Below are positions 1 through 12,258 of a DNA stretch of 60,000 nucleotides, piece by piece (the stretch's first letter is position 1; every line of letters begins with the position of its first letter). The position numbers and the translations under genes were made by a program. The stretch is from Membranipora membranacea. Lineage: Eukaryota; Bryozoa; Gymnolaemata; Cheilostomatida; Membraniporidae. The stretch lies in contig OU612074.1 in the NCBI GenBank assembly GCA_914767715.1, positions 2,125,501 to 2,185,500 of the forward strand, given 5' to 3'. The notes below the pieces were generated by a model, which searched no databases, was not told where the DNA came from, and saw only the letters and a program-made list of their open reading frames with translations.

Positions 1-472
1 GCTCCTTAATCAACACGAAGCCAGCCTTTATGAATGCTCTATAGGATCTGGGGTTTGAGCATATAGCTACAAACACCTGAGCGTTCAGTTGTTCCTTGTA
101 CATTTCCATCGCAGCTTTGATGAGTTTAGTGCCTTTTCCCTGCGACCTGAACTCTTTGAACACAAAGAAGTTGTGCAGATAAACAACTCTACCAACACTA
201 AAAATAGAATTGTAGTACTTAGACACGATTTTAGCTCCAAAAGATTTCAGTGAAATATAATCATTTATCCGTAACATAATGTAGGTCTTGCAATAAAATA
301 CTTACTTGTACTGTTTTGGGTCAGCAAACTTAAATTCTTGGGTAACAAAGTACGAATATGTATCATTCACGATCTGCTCGAGCTCGACTTGTAACGGGCT
401 GTCTACATAGAATATCTCATCACCTGTATGTGTGCTGTTTTCATGTAATATGCCTAGGAGCATGCCCTCAAT
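1..472 (-). CDS. GNAT-type N-acetyltransferase, two exons, cut by window edge
   Basis: Two minus-strand exons, 472..306 and 197..1, are joined by a 108-bp intron with clean GTAAG and TTTTTAG ends; the phases agree (exon one leaves two bases). The joined reading has the acetyl-CoA loop of the GNAT fold, with residues FRSQGKGTKLI (R/Q-x-x-G-x-G/A), followed by an amphipathic helix, a beta strand VFVAICSN and the motif YRAFIKAGFVL, which is the usual GNAT end (N-x-x-S/A-x-x-x-Y-x-x-x-G-F). The family moves an acetyl group from acetyl-CoA to an amine; the substrate here cannot be named. Upstream exons lie beyond 472 and the C-terminus runs off the window. The fold is well supported; the exact family is not. 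Confidence 0.72.
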
Positions 473-1490
473 CTAAAGTAAAGGATTTTCAGGCACATAC
501 ATGATAGGCAGGGAACGGTTAAGATATGGCCTAAGCAAACAACACTGTTAAATATTTGTGGGGAATTTCAGTCTTTGACTGCTATATGTATTATATACTG
601 AAGCTATTATTCATGCATTCAAATTCATATGTCTTGCCTTTTATAATAATCATTTGTCCATAACAATTAATGCCTTGACTGTATTTAAACTTCCTATGAA
701 TCATTGGTTTCACAAGTGTTACTCTAGCCTGCTTATCGACACTTTCATGTTTGCTAGCGGACGAGACTAAACGCACCGATCATTTTTACTGATTTATACA
801 TTAAATCTTTGTAACTCTGTTAGTTTTAGTTAGATAGTTAGTACACAATAAAATCATAGTATAGTTGATAAACCACACATTTTTATGCCTGGCTGGTAGC
901 CTTGATTTAAACAGACTTTTCGACTGGCAGGTTGCCGTTAGGCTTTACGCGTTCATCCGAACAAGTTGGATATCGGGACTTATTAAAGCCAAGCCCATGC
1001 TGGCTATCCTGACAAGATAGAATTTCCCGACATATTGACATCTCTTATTCCGTTGCAACGGGCCGGGAGGGGGGGCCTGGCGTCGGATGGTTGGCAAGAG
1101 TCGGGGGCACAGACTATTTGCAACCCTGTCAAACAACTGTACGGAATAGCTGAATTAAAACCTGTGATTAATTCACACTGTGTCATTTTAAAGGGAATTT
1201 CTTGTAATTTGAACACTCTTCATATTACATTCACACCAACTTTCGTCTTTGAAGCTAGTTTGATACTTGAAGATTGATCTTCAAAAGCAGATTTTCTGTC
1301 AATTTTACATAACATTAATCATACTGTCACAAAAGACCATTATTGTGGACATTAACCAGCAGTCAACAGTCACGTTTTTAATGAACAAAATAAAGGTAGC
1401 CACGTAACAAGGGTAGTCAACAGTCCCATTAGGATTTTCTCATCATATAATTCTAAACTATATGATATTGATGGAGGAACTCAGCGAAGA
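473..1490. other. no gene recognised
   Basis: AT-rich spacer between two minus-strand genes. It holds only short chance ORFs in several frames and no recognised domain. Confidence 0.5.
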
Positions 1491-1491
1491 C

Positions 1492-2640
1492 TTAAACTAA
1501 CATTTTACCTATCTTGAATTTTCTTGCAATCAATGTGACTCTGCCACCTGCATCAATTTGAATGACGTTTTGCCTAATTTCCGAGCTGAAATGACATAGC
1601 GTCATAAAATCAAGTCTTTGCTTAGCATCTTGGCTCATCTCAATATATATATGATCAGGATTGTTTCTACATGATTTTAAGAATATTGTTGGAGGTTCAA
1701 ACTGATGAATATTTCTGTGACCATACGTTTTGTGTCTCGTTGTTTCTGAGTGCAAACTGCGGGCAGTCATCTGAGTACAGCTTATCATAATAGACCCGGA
1801 GATAATAGTCCCTGTCCGCGATGACGTCCATCTTATAAAGAGAGTGAGTTGGTTCCTCTCTGAGAAATCCAATAAATGAGTCATCTAAGACCTGTATCCT
1901 TTCTCTGGGTACCACCTACAAATCAAAAGTTAGAAAAGTCTTACAGTTTGGTAATAGCTGATCTCATACTGAGATCAGTAGAGCTTACACTTTAATTTAC
2001 TCATGACTTCTGCTGACTTCATAATTATGATGATAACCGCCAGAGGGAGGATGTGTCGGTGCTGGCAGCACACCGTTGTGTTAGAAGAGCAAGCTGAATC
2101 GAGATTCAGACTTTGAGCTGATGTCTATTATAGGCAGCACATAAAATGGATTAAAACTACGGATTTGGATCAAAATAATATGTTTATGGTTTAGGCAGAG
2201 GTTAGTTGAGGCTATTCAACCAATTTGATTACTCTTACCCCATCCGTGCTTTTTGGACAGCAGCAGTTCTCCTGACAATAAGAAAATTCATCGAGTCATC
2301 CATAACCAATAGGTCCGATATAATTAATAAGGGTCCAAACAAACCTGTTGGCAAAACCAAAAAATGAACTGTAATAAAATAAGAGACATTAACTTACAAT
2401 GACATCAGTATCTGAGTTTCCTTTGTCTGAGCTGCTGTTTCCTGTATCACCCATATTTAGTTTAGATCGTCTACTTGTTTCTAATATGGCCGTAACCTCA
2501 GTATCAGGACTGCTGGTGATCTGATGGTGTGAGCTGTTGATCTGGTTTCCTGAGCCTCTTGAAGCAGAATGACCTTTGTATCGTAAATCCTGATTTTGTG
2601 GCCAGATGTCAGTGCAATGCCAAAAACTAGATCCTCGATA
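1492..2640 (-). CDS. unrecognised protein, at least two exons, apparent frameshift
   Basis: A Ser/Thr/Asn/Gln-rich exon (about 2640..2398) ends in GTAAG and joins in phase 0 to an exon starting at 1915 after TTTGTAG. The join reads DTDVI then VVPRERIQVLDDSFIGFL, followed by YYLRVYYDK and PQFALRNNET. The second exon is open to about 1750. Its natural continuation (HQFEPPTIFL, DAGGRVTLIARKF, to a stop at 1492) lies in a different frame, so one base seems to be gained or lost near the sequence coding NETQNVWS. The strand-rich pattern recalls tubby/scramblase-like barrels, but I see no decisive motif and do not name it. It may be a recent pseudogene or carry a sequence error. The start is not identified. 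Confidence 0.4.
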
Positions 2641-2649
2641 TCAATATTG

Positions 2650-5130
2650 AAAGGCTGTAAATCAAAATACTGTTTAAAATTGTAATAGATTAGAGTTTTA
2701 TTGCCAAAAATTTGCCGTTATTTGTTGGAAGTAGCATTATATTATCGACCACTTCCCTTCGCAGCAATTTGCTACTATCAGCAACTTAAAGGTTAAAGCA
2801 TCTTAAATTAGATTATTGTTAGTGTTCAAGCAAGAGTGGACTATCAGTGTCGTACGACTGGCTGTAAAATGATGAGTGTATAGAAACACTAGGTTCCTCT
2901 ATTTCACTGACATACATCTAAATTTCTCTACACCACAATTGAGTAAATTCTATGAAATACATTGATTTTCCTTAAATGTTGGAATTTCTCACCCGACTTT
3001 TTTAGATTCGAAACTATAGCTATAGAGGCATATCAGACAAATTCACAAATGTGATCAATTACTATTGAGAAATGGCAAAATTCATCTATTATAAAATTCC
3101 TACATCTGTAAGGGTTGTATTATTATAATATTTATACTTAAGTTATCAGTCTACGCTCATCTTCATGAATGTTTTTCATGCAGCGACAGAGCAAACCACT
3201 TAAGAAATAAGGGAAAGCGGAGAGTTATTGAATTTGTCACACCTCTTTTACGATCTTAGGCTACAATAATGATCAACTATGACGAAGTGCAGATGTAATG
3301 CTCTCCGCATTGGCGCAGACCATTGAGGCAAAAATTTGTCATGGAAACTTGAAATATTTGGGTCATAATGGAGGACTGGCTTTGTTGGCGTTGAGCTATG
3401 GAAGCAGACCTTCTTGATTTGGGTAGTGTAAAGGTTGAAGGTTAAAGCACACTATGGTGTATTCCTTTAGTAACACAGTTTTATTAGCTATCCGCTTGAG
3501 GTCAATGACCTGATTAGCTCTGGATCCTTGAAGCGGAGCATTCCCATCATTAGTGGGTCGACTGTGCTTACGCCGAGTGTAATTGGTCAATTTGAAAGCA
3601 CATGATTGATTGGATGAACTTTCACTCTAACCTATGATCTTTTACTCCAAAGCATTTGATTGGTTAGAACCAAGAGTTACAGCTAACTCCTCGTTTGGAA
3701 TGCACATGTAACATATACAAACCTATTACGTTTGTATACGTTGCATTGTGTTCTTCAATGCATTACTGATTTCTGCTGTACTCTGGAAATATTACAGTCT
3801 ACGGCCTACGATACGCTGCTTGTTCCACTGTAAAATCTTGCCAAAGTGTATCCATGTTTCTGATTTTAACAATTTGATTACATTATTTACAACAAATTTG
3901 TTAGGTCATGACAAATATGAATGTAAATTAAAAAGGTCACCAAACTGTTCTCTTTCATCCCTGGTGTGTTAATTGAACATGCCAAAATATTAATTCTCAA
4001 ATAACTTTACAACCAATCAAATAATACGCCATCGATTGTTTATTTGGCATTTAAGTAATTTCCTATACATTGAATGTTATATTATATATATCATATTATT
4101 ATATCATATATCATATATTATATATATATATTGAATTAATTATATGTGTGCTATCATCATAATTTGTGTGTGTTATAAGATCTGTAATCTCAGTACTGGA
4201 GTGAGGTCTGCAGGGATACTAAGACTTCACCAAACCAAACTAATGAAGTTAACAATTATGCAGGTATTCAACTTTTGGTGACAGCTCATAGAGGTTCAGA
4301 ACCTGTTTTGTGTGATCAAGGTGCATCAAATTTTCAAGTCAGTTTTGTGCAGATTCAATAAAAAACCTGTGTTCTATATAACGAATTTAGATTGAAAGCA
4401 GTTAAGCTGCAACTGCAATAGCATGACTTTTTCAGCAGGCTTATGCCAAACAAAATAATAAAATGACCAGGCTAGCCAATTGCTTGTAAGGCGTGAGAGT
4501 TGTTGATCAGTGTTGTAAGCAGGGAGTATATGTCACTTAGATCTGGAAAGGAAGAGAGATTGGGTCACACAAGGCTGCTTTATTGAGAGTCAAAGGGAAA
4601 ATTGCTATCATGAAGGCACCATAGGTGTACCTTATTTTCTAGAGCATTTGTCATACTTGAATTTTCTAATAGTGATTTATTATTTCAACTAGAAAGTGAC
4701 AATGATTGCACCATGCTACAAAAAGCAACAATGCGGGTATGATAGCAATGATGATGAGTTCATTGATGAGTAAGAGTTCATTGATGATAGTGTCGCCAAC
4801 AAAGATGAGAGCTTACTTGTGATAAAAAATATCAAATATTTCTCTGGCATGTGACCTTTTTATTCCATCTTTTTAAAGCAATAATTCTGATTCGTATTTT
4901 TCAAATCCATACGCTTGAAAAATCCTCCAAAATTTTGTTTTATCATCCTGATGGATCATCACATCAAGAGGAATAGAAGTCAACAACCTAATATCAAATA
5001 TCAAATATCAAAGTCAATCACAAATATCAAATGTAACAGACTAGAGCAAAGGTGGATATTTGAGTTTGATTAAGCAGGATGTGAGAGCAATCTATCACAG
5101 GATACCCTGCCATGTCTGACTCCACTTTCA
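2650..5130. other. no gene recognised; short TA-rich tract
   Basis: AT-rich spacer with no coding signal that I trust. Positions about 4078-4135 are a TA/ATAT simple repeat. Confidence 0.5.
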
Positions 5131-5134
5131 TTTG

Positions 5135-5403
5135 CCTTGCACGATGCAGCCTTGCACGATGCAGCCTTGCACGATGCAGCCTTGCACGATGCAGCCTTGC
5201 ACGATGCAGCCTTGCACGATGCAGCCTTGCACGATGCAGCCTTGCACGATGCAGCCTTGCACGATGCAGCCTTGCACGATGCAGCCTTGCACGATGCAGC
5301 CTTGCACGATGCAGCCTTGCACGATGCAGCCTTGCACGATGCAGCCTTGCACGACGTAGCCTTGCACGACGTAGCCTTGTACAACGTAGCCTTGTACAAT
5401 GCC
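5135..5403. repeat. 15-bp minisatellite, about 18 units
   Basis: The unit CCTTGCACGATGCAG repeats head to tail. The left units are identical and the last four (toward 5400) carry shared substitutions (GACGTAG, TGTACAACG), as expected when an array homogenises from one side. Fifteen is a multiple of three, so five of the six frames stay open and produce long five-residue repeat ORFs with no other coding sign; I read these as artefacts. Confidence 0.95.
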
Positions 5404-6750
5404 GCGTGACAAAGCTAAGTACAAGTAACGATATAGGGTTGATACTGATAGATAGGTTTATCACAAAAGCTTGCCCTGAGAACAGAGTGTTTTGCAGTGC
5501 AAGATTAAAGTGATATGCATTTCAATATTTTTATTTTGTAAATAGTAAGTCGTGGCTTTAGGCTTCAGTTTTTATTCTGGTTTGAACAACCAGAGTAACA
5601 CTATAAACATATTAGCGACATTGCTCAAAAATAAGTTAGAACAAGTAAAAAAAGCAATATTGCTTGTTGTTACTACATACTCTTGATGATAACCTTGGGA
5701 TGCGCCCCTTACCAACTGTGCTATAGAGCCAGATTAAAACTAAACTGAAAACTAACTAAGTAATGTACCAAATGGCCTTATATGCTCATGCATTATCAGT
5801 GAATAAAGAGCATGATTCAAGTCGCTAGACGGCCAGGGCCTGTGATTCGGGTTGTGGGAAGCTGGGTGCGCTGGATGTGTCCCAGCCCTTTGACACGTGA
5901 CCAAGATTCCTTTCCACCTCCATTCCCACACCTTTCCCCCACCTTTTCCCCCACTTTTCCCCCACCATTCCCTCCACCTTTCTCCACCTTTCCCCCCACC
6001 TCTAACCCCTACATTTTTCCCACCTTTCCTATAAAATAAGATTTATGATTTTTTGAACTTACATTCTGACAGTAACAGAGATATCTGTATATATCCTACG
6101 GCTTTTTTTGGAGTCCCTACAAGTAATATAATCCTCATGTGAGTCATAAGGTAGTTTATGGCGAGTTTACATGGTTTACAGGATACAGCTTCAGTAGAAT
6201 AGAATATAATGGAATAGGCACAAAGGTGTGATTCCTCCGTACGAAATGTGATAGTAGTTTGCACTATCTGGCTGCCACTATGTCTCCACTGGTTTATGGC
6301 TGAAGAATGTCAATTTTACCTTCTTACTCTTTGTAAAATTGGAGTTGCCTTCTATTGATGCGAGGCCGTGTAACTCCAAGGGAATATTATGAATCTAGAT
6401 ATTGGAATTGAAATTTGAAGTTGGCTGATATTCAATATCAACCCGGCTTTATTACACCTGGAAATGTATGTAAAAAACTTCTGTGAAATTTCATTACCTT
6501 TGACCACGGTTTCCCAAATACTTTAGTTTGAAATAGGTGATGGCTGCTGTTGACCCGTTCGACCTAAGACATAGCAAAGACAAAATACAAGTAACTGCGA
6601 TTGTATCAGTGTTCTCCTTTGGAATCAAAGACAAAATCACATTGTGGCAATTTATTTGTCTAGGCAATCGATCTGGGTAATGAGAAAATTATTCGCACTT
6701 GAGAGTTAGGAAATTAATCGCTGTGTACAAAGCTCCCCACATACTGAATG
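5404..6750. other. no gene recognised; pyrimidine-rich tract
   Basis: Spacer. Positions about 5915-6025 are a C/T-rich low-complexity run built on CCCACCTTTCCC-like units. Nothing else was recognised. Confidence 0.5.
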
Positions 6751-8340
6751 CTACGGATTCACGCTGTCCACCTGCTTGGTTTCGTGAGGAGGAGGGTGAT
6801 AAATGTTACTGGTTCAGCAGAAATCAGAAAATTCAGGCAGCTGCTCAGGCTTTTTGTGCTGAGAGAAGCCAAAATCTGGTAATGGTCAAAGATGGTATCA
6901 AGGCTGATACCCTGAAACAAATTGGAATAGACAATATAACAATCAGAGTGTCCTAACAACAAACTTCCAGTACTTCAACTCCATGGTGCGCTTATTGCTT
7001 CTTGGTTTGATAACAGCTTGCTTCGTTGACTGAAAAAGGAAAAGTCACCTTGTTGTGCTAAGAAGACTAATTTGATACCAGCTTGGGCAATCAAAAGAAG
7101 ATTTGCAGTCATTTGGTATTGTGGTTACTGTGTTCAAGGATACTCAAACGTCTTTTCTTTTTTTTCAAATTTCCTGACTTACACTTGTTGCTTCATTTCA
7201 GGCTTCACTGATTCAGATTACTGGGTTGGAGCGAGTCGGACTACAACTGGAGCTAATCTATTCAGATTCAGATTCTGAAAACTATGAGTTTGGGGATGAC
7301 TGCAGCTTTGGAGAGAGACAGGACTATATCTGTGAAAGTAGGTCATAAATATCTAATACATTATACAAACAACAGAACTTTCTTTGTTCTGTTTTTATTC
7401 TTCTCAGGCTCCTCCACTGAGACTCTCAGGCCTATAATCTTGACACCCAACAAATATTGCAGTGAACGCTCTCACAGTCTGCTATTATTTTCCAAAGAAA
7501 ACAAAAATTTCTCAGTTTTTGTAATTGTAAGTAATGTAGTGGTGAGTTGAGTAATAATTACTGTGTAGTGGTGAACTCTTGGAAAACAACCACATGATGT
7601 AATTTGAAAACCTACATTAACGTACACTAGTGTGTTTTTCTTGAATGTGCATTAAAGTTCAGTTCATAGACAAACCACACAGTCAATGGCATAGTTACTG
7701 AAACTGAATGATTAAAGGTTATAAATAGGTTCATCATCTTGTTATGGCGTTTCTTAGAGTAATGTGAAATAAACTTTGGTCAAATATAACTGTGTTCTCT
7801 ACAAAGTTTTGAGTTTGCAACACATGTTTCTAGATCTTTTTTACTGTCAATATGGCATATTTACTGCCTCACTATCTTGTAACACAACATAATGCCAAAA
7901 CTTACTGAAGTCTCAACATTTCTCTTTTTAGCTGCTCTTCAGCCCATATGTGAGGACATCTGGGTTAGGAATAACATGACATGTATCAAATTTGTCTATC
8001 ATTCTGAGTTCTGACAGCCCATGGAACAATGCCAGGCAGGCTTGTCAGACGTTAGGGATTTAGCTTTGGTAAAATATGCTGCCGAAGCAAAAATGAATGA
8101 GGCGATCAGGACCAGCACTGCGTTTCATACCCAAGAATTGTCTGACAATTCTGTACAATTCTAGAATTGTCAGAAACTGACCTATATATCATTACCCAAC
8201 CAGCAACCATTATTGTGTAATTAACCCTGCCTGCTAAATAAATTACTTTCATTATTGCTATTGTATAGTATAAGCCTTTACAGTTCTAGTCGATATCATA
8301 CAATTGGATTGACATTGTATTCAATGAGTTTGTATTTAGA

Positions 8341-8500
8341 TGGCCAGGCAAGATATGCTGTAATGAATAGATATTGCTGTGCAAGATAGCATCAAAATCT
8401 ATATTGCGGGAGGCCCAGGTTCAAATCCCCGCCGGGGCAAATCTTTTCCTTTCGTTTCATCATGATGGAAAATGAAAGCATTCCATTCGAATTGTTGGCT
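8341..8500 (+). repeat. tRNA-derived SINE-like copy
   Basis: It contains a pol III B-box-like core (GGTTCAAATCC at about 8413) in the context TTGCGGGAGGCC..CCCCGCCGGGGCA. The same core and flanks recur at about 57770-57890, which supports a dispersed family and not a chance match. It sits inside the lectin pseudogene. Confidence 0.55.
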
Positions 8501-9009
8501 CACAATTTTTGTAAGCACAGAAAACTCTTAGTAATGAGTATGATGACCCGACAAAATACTTATTTTCAACTCTTCTGTGTTGTACCATACCCTATGTTAT
8601 ATTTTGTGCAATCTGTTAATACTGGCAGCAACTGCATAAATAGAATACATCAGCTAAACTATGCTAGCAGAATTATCAGAAAACTTTGCTACTAATAAAA
8701 ATGTACAAAATCGCTCACCAGATGAGCAAGGAATTACTTTGTATCAACTGTCCTACATGCCTAAGTGGAGAGAAGTGATATGTGAATGAGGCGATATTTT
8801 CCACAGAACCACTGGCCACTGAAAATATGCTGACTGATGCTAAAAAAAACTCAAACTTGGTGTCAAAGCAAGTATTGGCATAGTCTAAACTACGCTCATT
8901 GTGATTAATGAGAGTGAATGACCTGTGTAAGCTGATCCCAGCCTGCTAATCCTTAGCAGCAGTCACGCAAAGTTTGATTACAGACATTCTTTTGAATTTT
9001 TTCCTAATT

Positions 9010-9640
9010 TGCATGACACAATTAAAAGTTGTAAATTGACGTGTAACACATGAAGAATAATTCAACTAAATCTTCGATTGATGAATGTTCAATTGCTACT
9101 TAGTATCTTGGCATTAAAATCTGGAATAGCATAGTTCTGGCATGCAGAGAAACTGAACACTACCATTTCAACCCAGACCCATTTTTTAATGCAGGAAATA
9201 TTTCATTTTGAAACTTGACCATGAATATAAGCAATAGGTACCCTGGCTTGAAGTTTATACATTTACTTTGTGCAGGAAAGACAGATGAAGCGTTCTAGAT
9301 CGGAGCCATACAAGACCGCAAAAGAAGCACACACTCTCGCTATACAGACTTTACCTCCATCTTGCACAGCATAATTATTTGACGCACATAGACGTCTTGA
9401 TGCATGAAGACCAATTCAAATAAATCCTCAATAAATTGTTGGATGTTGAAGTTGCTACTGTTATCTTTGTATTTAAATCTGGAATAGCATAGCTTAGGCT
9501 TGCAGAGAATCTCAACACTACCCTTTCAACTCAGAACTATACCATACTTGATGCAGCAAATATTTCATATTGTAACTTTGACTCTGAATAGAAGCAATTG
9601 TTACCCTGGCTTGAAGTTTATTCATTTACTTTGTGCAGGG
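9010..9640 (+). repeat. tandem duplication (about 360 bp) of pseudogene exon and intron
   Basis: The stretch with GGAATAGCATAG, CCTGGCTTGAAG and the acceptor TTTGTGCAG occurs at about 9128-9277 and again at about 9481-9640. The first copy runs only a short way into the CRD2 exon before it breaks; the second continues to its end. Confidence 0.75.
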
Positions 9641-9889
9641 AAGACAGATAAAGCTTACTGGGTCGGAGCCATACAAGACCGCAAAAGAAGCGCACACTTT
9701 CAATATACAGACTTTACCTCTATCCCTCGGATTCTGTGGTTTCCTGGCCAGCCTGATGACTTTACGTCCAGAAAGAAGATATGTGTCACTCTAAAAAGTA
9801 AGGATCACGATCTAAAAATGGCTGATACACCTTGCCTACTAAGCTCAACTACATTTGTGAGCGAGACAATTATGAATAGATGAATTATA

Positions 9890-10196
9890 ATGCTGCTTAC
9901 TATTATAGAAGCAAAAAACTTTAGATTGCGTGATGCTGAGATCTGGCCAATCGTTTATCGCATCAACAACATAGCACTAATTAAATTGCTGAATTTAGCC
10001 AAACAGTTTTTTATATTTATATTGTTTCGATACCATCTCTGCTGAATCAAACTGAGGAGATCTGAAATGAATAATAAAATGCAATGCATAGCCCGAGAAG
10101 GTATCATTCAAGTTATACTCTTGCTATAGACTTGAACTCTTACTACAAATTTAGCTCTGAAAAGAGTTGACAAGGGGTACACATGAGGTGTGCTGT
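9890..10196 (-). repeat. inverted copy of lectin 3' flank
   Basis: Reverse-complemented, this matches the 3' flank of the intact lectin (about 36790-37020), including GATACCAT..GCTGAAT blocks and the TTTGGCTAAATTC segment. It shows that the duplication extends past the last exon. The LTR element was inserted in this flank. Confidence 0.7.
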
Positions 10197-10616
10197 TGAT
10201 GTAACTGAAAAGGATCTCTTTTGTTTGGTGATATAGTTACATCTTTGTGTCTGATAATGTCCTGTATTTATGCTGCGTGTAATGATTTAGTGTTGTGTCT
10301 CGATGGTGAGTTATATTGGGAGAATTCTTATGAGTTGGATAGTGTGAGATGTTAATAAGGAAAGAGTGAGCTGATAGAATTGCTACTTTTATTCTCGATC
10401 CCAATATCACAACTGACGATAGTTAGGGGAACATTACATTATATATGATACTAATTAGGGATGCACAGCATTAAAAGGAAACATTATTAGCATACCAGGG
10501 AAATTAATTGCTCATTATTTTTAATTGACACAATCTACTTATAAATCACTCATGAGGGTCTGGACATTCCTCTGGTAATGAAACCTTAATTAAAATGTCA
10601 ATATCCAGATATAACA
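10197..10616 (-). repeat. LTR copy 1 (3' LTR if minus sense)
   Basis: 420-bp terminal repeat, TG..CA bounded, near-identical to 11394-11812. Confidence 0.9.
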
Positions 10617-11393
10617 TCCAACCAGACTTGAAAACATGAGCGTCCTCGCTCATCTTACTTTCAACTTACACAATTATGAATCAAATAAAATTAAATCAAA
10701 TAAAATCATTCATCAAACAAACATTTCATGCAATTTTAAACAATGAAGTTTGTTCTGTCCGTCGAATTCTTTAGTCGCTCGGAGCTTTGTTTATCTGTAA
10801 TTGTAATCCACTGAGTTCCGTACCAGATTCTGTTTCTTTATCCTCACTGGGAATGCTACCATATTAAACACCCTGGTGCTTTGGGCAAACAGACTATCTG
10901 GATAGCTACCATATTTTTGCCCTGGTGCTTGGGAAGTTCAACAAAAGACACTGTATACGGACAGGCTTTGTGAATGGACATATCGGGTGCTTTTCCTAGC
11001 AATCCTGCGATAGTCATGACGTGACTGGTTTCTTTAAGATGGCCCAGTCCATATACCATCCCTCCGGATTCTGAGCAGTGAGCGGTTGCTCTCGAATTGA
11101 GGATTCTGGAAACTCAGGATAAAAGTCACTTAGGAATATCTAGCGGTTTTAGCATTCTGCAGAGCTTGAATATAGCATGTGAATAGTGTTTGATGACAGA
11201 TATTTGAGTCTTTTATTTACTTACATACATGATGTATTTCCATGTCGATTAGGGTGTTTTATTGTCATTTATTACGATTTAAATAGGTCGATCCATGGTC
11301 TACTCGGTCATCTTCACCCGGAACTAGAGATGATCGTCCTCGATTATCCGCTTGGCTGTGGAGTTGCAGAGATCGTCGCAGTCCTCCACCATA

Positions 11394-11812
11394 TGATGTA
11401 ACTGAAAAGATCTCTTTTGTTTGGTGGTATAGTTACATCTTTGTGTCTGATAATGTCCTGTATTTATGCTGCGTGTAATGATTTAGTGTTGTGTCTCGAT
11501 GGTGAGTTATATTGGGAGAATTCTTATGAGTTGGATAGTGTGAGATGTTAATAAGGAAAGAGTGAGCTGATAGAATTGCTACTTTTATTCTCGATCCCAA
11601 TATCACAACTGACGATAGTTAGGGGAACATTACATTATATATGATACTAATTAGGGATGCACAGCATTAAAAGGAAACATTATTAGCATACCAGGGAAAT
11701 TAATTGCTCATTATTTTTAATTGACACAATCTACTTATAAATCACTCATGAGGGTCTGGACATTCCTCTGGTAATGAAACCTTAATTAAAATGTCAATAT
11801 CCAGATATAACA
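11394..11812 (-). repeat. LTR copy 2 (5' LTR if minus sense)
   Basis: 419-bp terminal repeat. The interior on the minus strand then starts TATGGTGGAGGACTGCG; a TGG two bases in could begin a primer-binding site, but I cannot match a tRNA. Confidence 0.9.
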
Positions 11813-11929
11813 CTGTCTCTGTGGTATAGTCCAGATAATCTACATCTCTCACAGCGTTAAGGCTATAGGAGGCCAATCAGGAAGTGGTGACTGATGATAA
11901 TAAAGTATTTATTATTTATTCTTGGATGA

Positions 11930-11990
11930 AGCACAGATGAGCACTGTAGCACAGATGAGCACTGTAGCACAGATGAGCACTGTAGCACAG
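11930..11990. repeat. 18-bp tandem repeat, about three units
   Basis: The unit GCACAGATGAGCACTGTA is repeated in tandem downstream of the decarboxylase gene. Confidence 0.85.
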
Positions 11991-12258
11991 AATCAATGTT
12001 TGAAACGAAAAATGAAAGTTGTACTTGTTGAACTTCATCATTGGACTCAAATTTCATAAATTCATTGTGTCTCCTTTGAAATAAATTTTTGATATAATGT
12101 CATTATCTTATGATCAAATCTTATTGGAAAGTTTTTGAAATATTTTTCTGATTGGATAGACATGGAAAAACATTTAATAATTGGTGGCATCTGAGCTGCA
12201 AGTTTCATTCCTTTACTACCAATGATCTTAAACTCAAATAAAATTTATCATTCATCTA

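Larger units (their letters stand above)
6757..9884 (+). pseudogene. decayed two-CRD C-type lectin
   Basis: Exon by exon this matches the intact lectin at 37063-39675, on the opposite strand. CRD1 first half (about 6757-6945) keeps CPPAWFREEEGDKCYWFS, but its donor reads ATATAAC where the intact copy has ACGGTAAG. CRD1 second half (7202-7337) has lost roughly 90 bp and the frame. CRD2 first half (about 7932-8107) reads ICEDIWVRNNMTCIKF and then hits a stop. CRD2 second half is present twice: a short broken copy at about 9277-9360 and a fuller one at 9638-9883 that keeps FPGQPDDFTSRK but has lost one C in the TGCCCTAC segment, so the last residues are out of frame. No signal-peptide exon is visible upstream. 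It is dead by several independent lesions. Confidence 0.9.
10193..11816 (-). mobile_element. young non-coding LTR retroelement
   Basis: Two direct repeats, 10197-10616 (420 bp) and 11394-11812 (419 bp), differ at only two places that I could find: one extra G in the first, and GTGATATAG versus GTGGTATAG. On the plus strand they start TGATGTAAC and end ATAACA (TG..CA), and the pair is flanked by CTGT at 10193-10196 and 11813-11816, a 4-bp target duplication. On the minus strand the LTR starts TGTTATATC and holds TATATAATG followed by AATAAA, so minus is the likely sense. The 777-bp interior has no gag or pol, only an unrecognised short ORF at 10856-11059. This is a TRIM/LARD-like element that needs enzymes in trans. 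Confidence 0.9.

Noticed and set aside
5112-5513. Long repeat ORFs on both strands over the minisatellite
   Set aside because: They follow from a 15-bp unit that lacks stops; there is no start context, domain or splice structure.
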